This document shows positions 54,085 through 63,276 of a stretch of 64,000 nucleotides of DNA, piece by piece. The stretch comes from Orychophragmus violaceus (Eukaryota > Streptophyta > Magnoliopsida > Brassicales > Brassicaceae). Under the pieces are notes generated by a model. That model had not been told where the DNA came from and searched no databases. It saw only the letters and a program-made list of their open reading frames with translations. The stretch is from assembly GCA_030180135.1 (NCBI GenBank), contig CM058233.1:26507615-26571614 (forward strand), in the 5' to 3' direction. A program made the position numbers and the translations under genes. Each line of letters opens with the position of its first letter. The first letter of the stretch is position 1.

Positions 54085-57000
54085 TTATTCTCCATCACTC
54101 TCTGTATCGTAGTCGGACGAAATTGAGTCACTATCATCAAATTCGCCTCTTTCTTCTGATTCTGAATGAAGAACAATGTCCCCGAATTGACTAAAGACGA
54201 CAACTAAATTAACTTCAAGCGCTTCTTCTACTGGAGCTATAAAATCACTTCCACTTGTTTGTAAGGGCTCTACTTCGCGTTCTTCAACTCCGTACACCTT
54301 CCCTCGAGGGGTTATTTTTGTAACGGTGATCCATGGATCATTTTTATAAGTTAGTCGAGGGTATGGAATGTAACACACCTGCGTAAATGTTATATTAAGA
54401 AAAATTTTTATTGAAGTTTTGAATTCCAAACATAATTATTTGCAATTACTAACCTGATCTGCTTGTGAAGCAATAATGAACGGATCGTAGTTTCTTAGTT
54501 TTTTGCTCGAATTAATCGACGTCACACCGAACTCGTCGATCACAACACCTTGCCCTAGTATCGGGTTATACCAGTCGCATAGAAAAACTACACAACGCAT
54601 TCCAAGCCTCCCTATGTATTTTACTTCTAGTATTTCTTTAAGAATACCATAGTAGACAGCTTCTCCGGATGCAGATGATACTCCGTGATCGGCAGTAATT
54701 CTTGTTGACCCTTCTACATGCACCTTAAATGCGTACCCCCTAGTGCAATATCTTGGATAAGACTTTGCTGTGTAGTGGAGGCCCTCTATTATGTCAACTA
54801 ACCAATCATCGGGGATGCGTCCAGCTTTGAGTTCCTCCCGGACCTAACAATATAATCACATCAAAGTTAAAAATTGTTGCTCAAATTCTTAAGTGTTTTA
54901 TAAGATTCAAGAAACTAATTCTTACATAAAAGGTTAACCAATGGATGAAGTATTTTTGTTTCCGAGCCTCACGTTCGCTCTCGTTCAATTCTGGATGATG
55001 AAACTGGAGAGCTTCCATATATATCCTACAAAAAGTTAAAAGAATATAAATAAGTAAAGCAAGTGCAATACAAAATCATAAATCTTACATGTATACCTCT
55101 CATATTGAAATACTTCCTCGCAGTTGGTTAGAATGTACTTGTGGAGATGTGTATGCTCTTGAGGTGTTAGTTTCCGCTTGCCTACTTTCCCACTTAACCG
55201 CCCAACCTGTTGAAAAATGTTAGGAACAACTGACCGATAAATTTGCCTCTCTCCCCTGTCGTCGTTCCTAGCTGGGCGCCTGCTCCTTGTGCGTACTTGC
55301 GAAGGGAAGTAGTAGCCAGCAAAGGTCGCAGTCTCTTCGTTGTTATATTGAGCTGCAATAGAGCCCTCCACTTTAGCGGGATTCTTCACCTTCTTTTTAA
55401 GGTGGAACATATAGCGCTCGAACGGATACATCCACTGATATTGTAACGGACCACCAAGTCTAGCTTCACCCGGTAGATGGATAAGATTTTTGGAATGTTT
55501 TGCTCCAGACTTCTGATCCCATCAACAGTGAGTGTCCTGGTGGATATATCCCTGAAAAAAGATCCAACAGCTGCAATTGCTTTGTGGACATCTCGAGGAA
55601 GGAGATGAGCAAATGCAAACGGCAGGAGTCGCTGCATCATCACATGACAATCATGACTCTTCATTCCGATAAACTTTCCTCCGTCAGTGTCCACACAATT
55701 ACGCAAGTTTGATGCATACCCATCAGGGAATTTAAATTGTAGCATAATCCACTTAAATAACTCTTCCTTCGACTTCGAGTCTACCCAATATGCTGGAATT
55801 GGCGGTTTTCCGTTCTTCTGAAGATGAAGTTCAGGCCGATCACAAATTTCAGGTAAATCAAGCCTAGACTTCACATTATCTTTCGTCTTCCCTTGCACGT
55901 TGAGAAGAGTGTTCATAATGTTATCGAAGAAATTTTTCTCAATGTGCATGACATCAAGATTATGCCTTAGTAACTGGTCCTTCCAATATGGTAAATCCCA
56001 GAAAATGCTTTGCTTGTGCCAGTTGTGGACTACACCAGCTCCATAAATATTCTCATGCCCTTGTCCACCGCAGTCACGACTCCTTAATGCACCAAATCCT
56101 TCTAAGTGGCCCAAGATAGTCGACCCATCATCTTGGAGAATAGGATCATCGAACACTTTCCTCTTCTTCGTAAAAAGTTTAGTGTTTTTCCGATATGGAT
56201 GATCATGCGGTAGAAATCATGACAATCAAACCAAGACGATTTGCGTCCATTCTTCAACTAGAATGCATCTGTCTTTTCCTGAAAATACGGACATGCTAAC
56301 CTCCCGTGCGTTGTCCATCCTGATAACATACCGTAAGCCGAAAAATCGCTAATGGTCCACATCAATGCAACCCTCATCAGAAAATTTTCCTTGCATGAGA
56401 CATCGTATGCTACAACACCGGGTAGCCATAACATTTGCAACTCATGTATCAGTGGCTGCAAGAATACATCAAGTGCTCTTCTCGGATGCTCTGGACCGGG
56501 AACGAGTACGGAGAGGAAAAGAAACTCCCGACGCATGCACATAGTCGGCGGTAGGTTATAAGGAGTCAGAATCACTAGCCACAACGAATATTGTCTCCCA
56601 TGCCTTCCAAACGGGTTGAAACCATCTGTGCATAATCCGAGGTACACGTTACATGGCTCGTATGCGAAATCTGGATATACTCTCTGAAAATATTGCCACG
56701 CTTCAGCATCCGACGGATGTGCAATCTCTGCTCCTCTTCTATGCTCAGCATGCCATCTCATTTCCCCCGCAGTTCGCTCCGACTGGTATAAGCACCTCAG
56801 CCTATCGGTTAACGGCATATACCACATTCGCTTGAACGGAACCTTGGCTCTTCCCCATGTATCCTCATAGCGCGGCTTCTTACAGAATTTTCATTCCAGA
56901 TGGAATTCATCTTCTTGCTAATATATCATACAATTGGCGATGCATACATCTATCATCTCATACGGTAATCCCAGCCCTTGTACAAGTTTCTCGACCTCAT

Positions 57001-57671
57001 TGTATGAACCCGGTGCAAGGTTATCTTTTGGAAGAATATCTTTCACAAACTCGCAAAACGCATCCACACATTCTTCCGCCAGATTGTAGTCCGACTTTAT
57101 GCCCATTAATCTTGTAGCAACTGATAATGGCGAATGACCGTCTCTGCAACCATCGTAAAGCGGCTTCTTCGCTGCATCTAACATGTCAAAAATGTCCTAG
57201 ATTCTACATTTGGTTCCTCACCTACCCTAGGAATTTGATATTCACCTACCTCTGGAATATTTTCTCTATGTGCATCATTAACCATCTGAATGGTGCCTAC
57301 ACCAAAATCTACATCGGCATTATAAGGTTCGCTAGAACTAACATTAGGTTCCCTAGTACTAGTACAACCGTAATGTTCTCTACTACTACTTGCATTATCC
57401 GAAGTTTCCCCATGAAGATATCAAGTCTTATAACCCGACATAAACCCAACCGAATACAAGTGAAACCATACTTCGCCAATCGTAAGATTTCTAGAATTTC
57501 GGCAATTAACACATGGACATCTTAACTTGCCTTTTTCAGCGTATGTGGTTGATTGCAAGCTAGCGACATAAACTCTGCAATACCGAGTGCATATTCCCGT
57601 TCCACTAGCTTCGTCGCCTCAACAATCCTAACTCCGTCCATTCACGATCTATAATAGTTAGAAGAAGACAT
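54085..57671 (-). pseudogene. CACTA-1 TNP2-type transposase, broken
   Basis: Minus strand from ATG 57671. Order: transposase-associated domain (EYALGIAEFMSLAC, CPCVNCRN), linker (YNEVEKLVQGLGLPYEMIDV), TNP2 core 56258-56827 (MRWHAEHR, LGLCTDGFNPFGRHGRQYS) and 55386-56156 (NWHKQSIFWDLPYWKDQLLR, HNLDVMHIEKN, LLPFAFAHLLPRDV), DUF4218 (WMYPFERYMFHLKKKVKNPA), DUF4216 (54436-54723, VVFLCDWYNP, GVTSINSSKK) and an acidic tail ending at 54085. Lesions: TGA at codon 10, a frameshift after the first domain, TAG at 56258 (Trp expected), a frameshift near 56215, and a missing stretch of about 20 codons near 55480. It cannot cut DNA. Confidence 0.83.
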
Positions 57672-57955
57672 TTTTCTCGGTTACTAGAAGTGTTAGAGAG
57701 AGAAAGAGAGAGAGAGAGTTATGGAGGGATAGGTGTGGAGGGGAAGAGAGGAGTGATGAGGTATATGTAGAATAATTTCAGACGGAAATCCGTCGGAAAT
57801 TGGTCGTTTTCTAGCCGACCCAACGGTCACATTAACGGTCATATTAACGGCTATATTGAACCGATGCTAAACCGACCGAAATATAACGGAAAACCGACAG
57901 AAAATTAAACCGTCGGTTTACAGTCGGGTGTTTCCGACGGAATGAGAAAACCGTG
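57456..57955. repeat. Right-end duplication, inner copy
   Basis: ACAAGTGAAACCATACTTCG onward recurs at 58029-58526 with only a few changes (offset 573). It covers the 5' end of the TNP2 gene, its AGAGAGA leader and the CCGACGG promoter cluster (57780-57955). Confidence 0.88.
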
Positions 57956-58028
57956 ATCGGCAGTAATTCTTGTTGACCCTTCTACATGCACCTTAAATGC
58001 GTACAAGTGAAACCATTCTTGGCGAAGT
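57956..58028. repeat. Filler derived from 54.7 kb and 57.45 kb
   Basis: GATCGGCAGTAATTCTTGTT onward repeats about 54687-54735 (inside the DUF4216 coding part), then a partial ACAAGTGAAACCATTCTTGG piece repeats the 57456 motif. This is the patchwork left by template switching during gap repair. Confidence 0.8.
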
Positions 58029-58623
58029 ACAAGTGAAACCATACTTCGCCAATCGTAAGATTTCTAGAATTTCAGCAATTAACACATGGACATCTTAACT
58101 TGCCTTTTTCAGCGTATGTGGTTGATTGCAAGCTAGCGACATAAACTCTGCAATACCGAGTGCATATTCCCGTTCCACTAGCTTCGTCGCCTCAACAATC
58201 CTAACTCCGTCCATTCACGATCTATAATAGTTAGAAGAAGACATTTTTCTCGGTTACTAGAAGTGTTAGAGAGAGAAAGAGAGAGAGAGTTATGGAGGGA
58301 TAGGTGTGGAGGGGAAGAGAGGAGTGATGAGATATATGTAGAATAATTTCAGACGGAAATCCGTCGGAAATCGGTCGTTTTCTAGCCGACCCAACGGTCA
58401 CATTAACGGTCATATTAACGGCTATATTGAACCGATGCTAAACCGACCGAAATACAACGGAAAACCGACAGAAAATTAAACCGTCGGTTTACAGTCGGGT
58501 GTTTCCGACGGAATGAGAAAACCGTCGGAAATTTTCGACGGTATTCCGTCGGAAACCATCCCGTCGGAAAGTCGTCATTTTTCGTCGGTAATTTCTGACG
58601 GAATTTCTTTCGTCGGAAATGAC
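58029..58623. repeat. Right-end duplication outer copy and right subterminal repeats
   Basis: 58029-58526 is the outer copy of the duplication. From 58340 to 58620 there are about eight CCGTCGG/CCGACGG motifs (TTCCGTCGGAAACC, CCCGTCGGAAAG, TCGTCGGAAATGA), the right subterminal region next to the terminal repeat at 58624-58640. Confidence 0.82.
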
Positions 58624-58640
58624 CCTGTTTTCTTGTAGTG
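58624..58640. repeat. CACTA-1 right terminal inverted repeat
   Basis: CCTGTTTTCTTGTAGTG, the exact complement of the left terminus. Followed by target duplication AAC at 58641-58643. Confidence 0.92.
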
Positions 58641-58643
58641 AAC

Positions 58644-59125
58644 AAAGATGCGTAAAGTGGCTAAAATCCTCATGAAAAGGTTGCAGTCACATTCACTGAC
58701 TACGGTGATCATGTTGGACCTGGTTCAGTAACACTATCATCTTTTCTTGGTCTTCTTGTGAGGGAACACGTTCCGGTAACACTTACTGATTGGAGAAAGC
58801 TCAATATAATGACGAAAGACACAACGTGGGAGGAAATTCAGGTATATATATACAACTAAGTTTTTTTAATAACTTTGTCATTATAAACATGTTTGACCCT
58901 TTTTGTATTTTGATGCAGGGGAGGTTTAATGTGAATGAAGAGTGGCAGAAAGCTGTTATCTTGAAGCAGTTGGGATGTTTGTGGAGGGCTGAGAAGTCAA
59001 GGCTTGTTACACAAGTACGAGCGGCGAAGAGTGTTGATGAGAGATTAGCTTTAAAACCCATCAACATCCCATCCATTCAAACATGGAACTCTTGGATTAG
59101 GAGCAAGACTACAACAGCTTTCAAG
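58644..59125 (+). pseudogene. CACTA-2 TnpA-like gene, 3' exons
   Basis: Continuation of 31943-32619. The first part runs to 58841 (donor GTATAT) and encodes GDHVGPGSVTLSSFLGLLVR and VPVTLTDWRKL. The second exon, 58919-59125, encodes GRFNVNEEWQKAVILKQLG and LWRAEKSRLVTQVRAA, the core of Transposase_24. One base is missing near 58672 (the frame changes between VAK and NPHEKV), a second lesion besides the insertion. The gene is cut again by the Gypsy LTR at 59204. Confidence 0.78.
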
Positions 59126-59203
59126 GTTAATTATCATGTTTAGAAATTTACTATCTTGTTTATAAGAAGTGTCTTTTAGATTTAAGCACACTCGGAATTA
59201 TAT

Positions 59204-59693
59204 TGTAGGAATGATAGGTGTAAGTGATGCAAGATGGAAGCGTGATTGATGTAGAACAGGGACTGAAGTCACTCTCTTCTAGATCGTGAGTGGATATGTG
59301 GTGAGATGGATTCAACCCTCGGGTCTCTAGACTCCTTAGGATGAATGTTGAGATGATTAAATGGAAAGGAAGATGGATTGAATGTCGCCACACAAGAGAT
59401 GAATGATCTTGTGATAAGACTGATCTAAGGTCGCTTGATATGACTCACAAGAAAGCTTAGAATCGAAGGTGTTTTCTCTCAAGAAGAAGAACTGTGTTAT
59501 TGTATTGATACTTGGTAAAAGATACACGGCTGCTAAGGATCCTTATAAAGGGGATCGTGCAGCTGTTGCCTTCTAGGGCAGAAACCTAATACAACGGCTA
59601 CTAAAGTACTAAAATATCCTATGGTTCGAAATTAAAAGTAATACAGGGAAACTTGACTCACTTAAGCGACTAATACAGACTTTGACTCAGACA
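59204..59693 (-). mobile_element. Gypsy 3' LTR (right edge uncertain)
   Basis: The left edge TGTAGGAATGATAGG abuts a possible 5-bp TATAT/ATATA target. On the minus strand there is a TATA-like CTTTATAAGG near 59550 with a leader and AATAC-rich region after it. The inner edge could be GACTCAGACA at 59693 or slightly further right; no clear polypurine tract was found. Confidence 0.5.
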
Positions 59694-59889
59694 ACTAATA
59701 TAATGCTTGGACCTGCAAAATGAACAAACACAATATATGAAATTAAATCATACCTTATTGAGCGTGTGTGGTCGTCCATGGTTGGGCCTAAGTGGGCTGA
59801 ATTGAGAAGATCATCCTTGAGTATTCAATTGTCTTCTGTTGGGCCTCTAGACGCTCCACTTGAATTCTGGCCGGTTGCTCTTGATAGTC
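59694..59889 (-). other. Gypsy 3' untranslated region
   Basis: Between pol stop and LTR. No frame of note. Confidence 0.5.
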
Positions 59890-62800
59890 TTAAGCTATGA
59901 GACTCTGAATTGACGTGTTGAACAGTGCTCTGAGTCTTCTAGTTCCTGATCTTGTCCTTGGAGGATCTCTCATGGTTGTAATGTCTTGAGCAGCAGGTAC
60001 TTCTTCTAGGTCTTCTTGTCGTATCTCTATGCTTGAGTCAATGTCCTCATCATTCCCTCCCTCTTGAGAAGATTCTGACCTCAGAGTTCCATCATCTGCA
60101 TTATAAGGAAGCAAGTCAGCAACATTGAACACTGGCGAAATGGTCAACTCACCTGGCAGATCCAGCTTATAGGCATTGTTGTTGACTCTTTCCAGCACTC
60201 GAAATGGTCCAGCTCCTCTGGGTGCTAGCTTGGATTTCCTCTGATTTGGGAACCTCTCTGTACGCATGTGAACCCACACCCAATCTCCTGGATTGAAGAT
60301 GAGCTCCTTTCTCCCTTTGTCAGCAGCCTTCTTGTACTTGGCCGTCTTCTCCTCTATGTTGGTCTTCACCTTCTGATGCAGCTTCTTGATCATCTCAGCC
60401 TTGGACTCTCCATCCTGATTAGTGACATCTAATGGCGGCAAAGGAACAAGATCTAAAGGGGTTTCTGGCTGAAATCCATAGACAATCTCAAAAGGTGACA
60501 ACTTAGTAGTAGAATGGTTAGCATGATTATAAGCAAATTCAACATATGGAATACAATCTAACCAATTCCGTAATTTCTTACCAACCGTGGCTCTTAAGAG
60601 AGTAGATAAAGTTCTGTTTACAACCTCAGTTTGTCCATCAGTTTGTGGATGACAAGTTGTTGAGAAGAGTAGCTTGGTTCCTAGCTTCCTCCAAAGAACT
60701 CTCCATAAATGACTTAGAAACTTCGTGTCTCGGTCAGAAACAATAGTCCTTGGGATCCCATGCAAGCGTACTACTTCATTAAAGAATAGCTCAGCAGTTT
60801 GAGTGGCATCATTAGTCTTGGCACAGGGAATGAAATGTGCCATCTTTGAGAACCTGTCCACTACAACAAAAATAGAATCCTTTCCTCGGATTTTGGGTAA
60901 GCCTAAAACAAAATCCATTGATATATCAACCCAAGGCATACTAGGAATAGGAAGTGGCATATATAAACCATGTGGATGTGACCTGGATTTGGCTTTGAGA
61001 CAAGTTACACACTTGGAACAGAAACGTTCCACATCCTTCTTAAGGTGAGGCCAAAAGAAGTGTTCTACCAAAACGCTCAGAGTCTTATCCACTCCAAAAT
61101 GTCCCATGAGTCCACCACCATGTGCTTCCTTGATCAACAAGTCTCGCATAGAACCCTGTGGAACACACAAACGTTTTTCCCTAAACAAATAGCCATTATG
61201 TAAGTAGAAGGAACCTGTTGTAGAAATGGTACAATATTGATAGACTGAACCGAAGTCTGGATCATCCTTATATGCATCTTTGAGGTGCTCGAACCCTAAG
61301 ATTTTCGCTTCCATAGTTGTGATCAGCATGTGTCTCCTTGATAATGCGTCAGCCACAACATTCTCCTTGCCCTTCTTGTACTTTATCACGTATGGGAATG
61401 CTTCTACAAACTCCATCCACTTAGCATGTCTTCTCTTCAGTGTTGTTTGTCCTCTAAGGTGCTTCAAAGTCTCATGATCAGTATGTATGACAAACTCCTT
61501 GGACAGAAGATAGTGCTGCCATGTTTCCAACGACCTCACTAGCGTGTAGAGTTCCTTGTCGTACGTTGGGTAGTTCAAGCTGGCTCCACTTAGTTTCTCA
61601 CTGAAGTAGGCTACTGGACGTCCTCCTTGAGTTAGCACAACTCCAATACCTAAGCCTGAAGCATCATATTCCATCTCAAAGGATTTGTTAAAATCAGGTA
61701 ATACCAAAACCGGTGCATGCGTCAGACGATCTTTGAGTCTGTTGAACGCGTCTTCTTGAGCTGATCCCCACTGAAATGCCACGTCCTTCTTGATCACAGC
61801 AGTAAGAGGGGCGGCTAAAGTACTGAAATCTTTGACAAAACGCCTATAGAAGCTTGCCAACCCGTGGAAACTCCTGACTTGTCCGATGTTGCTTGGTCTC
61901 GGCCATTCTTGGATGGCTTTGATCTTCTCTTGATCAACCTGTAAACCTTTGGAACTGACAACAAAACCTAGAAAAACCACTTCATCAGTACAAAATGAGC
62001 ACTTCTTAAGATTCCCATATAGGCATTCTTTTCGAAGTGTGTCAAGGACTAACTCAAGATGTTTCTGGTGATCCTCAAACGATTTGCTATAAACCAATAT
62101 GTCATCAAAATAAACTACTACGAATTTACTGATGTATTCTCTTAGAACCTGGTTCATTAGCCTCATGACGGTGCTGGGTGCATTAGTTAGACCAAATGGC
62201 ATGACTAACCACTCATAGAGCCCCTGCTTAGTCTTGAAAGCAGTCTTCCATTCGTCACCTTCTTTCATTCTTACTTGATGGTATCCACTCCTAAGATAAT
62301 TCTTAGAAAACACATTAGATCCAGATAGTTCATCAAGCATATCATCTAACCTTGGAATTGGATGCCGATATTTAATGGTGATGTTGTTGATTACTCTGCA
62401 GTCTACACACATCCTCCAAGTTCCATCTTTCTTTGGAACTAAGAGAACTGGTACATCACACGGACTCAAGCTTTCTCTAATGTAACCTTTCTCCATTAAG
62501 TCTTGAATCTGCTTCTCCAACTCCTTAGTTTCTGTTGGGTTCATACGGTAAGCTGGACGGTTGGGTAATGGTACGCCGGGAACTAGATCAATCTGATGCT
62601 CTATTCCTCTGATAGGTGGTAATCCAGCTGGTATCTCTTCAGGGAACACATCCTTGTACCTGTCAAGCAATGATACAATCTCTGGTACAAGTACATTGTC
62701 CTGTGAACCTGTAATCAACACATCTCTAAACACCATTAGTAGCACTGTTTCTTTACGTTCTAAAGCCTTATAGACAGTACTAGGAGTGATGTATAGGTTA

Positions 62801-63270
62801 GTTTTACTTACCTTGGCCTCGGCAGCAAATTTGGATTGCATCTCATGTACCTCTTGAGGCGATAAGGGAGCAAGCTGGAATTTGCGCTTGTCATGTGTAA
62901 AGGAATGAGTGTTGGTGCGTCCATTGTGTATGACCTCTCTATCAAATTGCCATGGTCTGCCTAGAAGCATATGGCCTACTTGCATTGGGACAACGTCGCA
63001 CAAAACTTCATCCTCATACTTCCCTATCTTTAACTGAATCAGGACTTGCTCGTGTATCCTGATTTCTGTGCTTGAATCTAACCATCTCAGGCGGTATGGC
63101 CTCGGATGTTGGGTTGTCTTCAAACCTAGCTTTTCCACCATAATCTTGCTAGCAGCATTAGTACAAGATCCACCATCAATTATAAGACTACATACCTTGT
63201 TCTGAACTGAACATCGAGTGAAAAACAAGTTTTCTCGTTGGATGGTGTCTGGATCACTCAAGGCGCTCAA
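59890..63270 (-). CDS. Gypsy pol polyprotein (1,126 aa, reverse transcriptase inactivated)
   Basis: One open frame. Aspartic protease near residues 25-45 (CSLIIDGGSCTNAAS). RT about 230-410: KDGTWRMCVDCRVINNIT, then FSKNYLRSGYHQVRM where the family has SKIDLRSGYHQ, so the first catalytic Asp is Tyr; YFDDILVYSKS is kept. RNase H about 510-620 (EYDASGLGIGVVL, YDKELYTLVRSLE, HTDHETLKHL). Integrase about 690-900 (HFGVDKT, CSKCVTCLKAKS, ISMDFVLGLP, VSDRDTKFLS, GQTEVVNRT). C-terminal GAGPFRVLERVNNNAYKLDL. Upstream gag is in the same frame, parted by a TGA. Defective through the missing Asp. Confidence 0.92.
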   Translation of the reverse strand: MSALSDPDTIQRENLFFTRCSVQNKVCSLIIDGGSCTNAASKIMVEKLGLKTTQHPRPYRLRWLDSSTEIRIHEQVLIQLKIGKYEDEVLCDVVPMQVGHMLLGRPWQFDREVIHNGRTNTHSFTHDKRKFQLAPLSPQEVHEMQSKFAAEAKVSKTNLYITPSTVYKALERKETVLLMVFRDVLITGSQDNVLVPEIVSLLDRYKDVFPEEIPAGLPPIRGIEHQIDLVPGVPLPNRPAYRMNPTETKELEKQIQDLMEKGYIRESLSPCDVPVLLVPKKDGTWRMCVDCRVINNITIKYRHPIPRLDDMLDELSGSNVFSKNYLRSGYHQVRMKEGDEWKTAFKTKQGLYEWLVMPFGLTNAPSTVMRLMNQVLREYISKFVVVYFDDILVYSKSFEDHQKHLELVLDTLRKECLYGNLKKCSFCTDEVVFLGFVVSSKGLQVDQEKIKAIQEWPRPSNIGQVRSFHGLASFYRRFVKDFSTLAAPLTAVIKKDVAFQWGSAQEDAFNRLKDRLTHAPVLVLPDFNKSFEMEYDASGLGIGVVLTQGGRPVAYFSEKLSGASLNYPTYDKELYTLVRSLETWQHYLLSKEFVIHTDHETLKHLRGQTTLKRRHAKWMEFVEAFPYVIKYKKGKENVVADALSRRHMLITTMEAKILGFEHLKDAYKDDPDFGSVYQYCTISTTGSFYLHNGYLFREKRLCVPQGSMRDLLIKEAHGGGLMGHFGVDKTLSVLVEHFFWPHLKKDVERFCSKCVTCLKAKSRSHPHGLYMPLPIPSMPWVDISMDFVLGLPKIRGKDSIFVVVDRFSKMAHFIPCAKTNDATQTAELFFNEVVRLHGIPRTIVSDRDTKFLSHLWRVLWRKLGTKLLFSTTCHPQTDGQTEVVNRTLSTLLRATVGKKLRNWLDCIPYVEFAYNHANHSTTKLSPFEIVYGFQPETPLDLVPLPPLDVTNQDGESKAEMIKKLHQKVKTNIEEKTAKYKKAADKGRKELIFNPGDWVWVHMRTERFPNQRKSKLAPRGAGPFRVLERVNNNAYKLDLPGELTISPVFNVADLLPYNADDGTLRSESSQEGGNDEDIDSSIEIRQEDLEEVPAAQDITTMRDPPRTRSGTRRLRALFNTSIQSLIA

Positions 63271-63276
63271 CGCCCT

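Larger units (their letters stand above)
32623..58640 (-). mobile_element. CACTA-1 (En/Spm superfamily), 26 kb including nested insertions
   Basis: Both 17-bp terminal inverted repeats are present (CACTACAAGAAAACAGG at 32623 and its complement ending 58640), flanked by AAC. All genes are on the minus strand: TnpA-like (33378-35.9 kb), two short TnpA paralogues (51354-51895, 53003-53549) and a TNP2-type transposase pseudogene (54085-57671). Subterminal CCGACGG/CCGTCGG repeats lie at both ends. LINE-B and Copia-C are nested within. Without them the element is about 11.4 kb. Confidence 0.92.
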
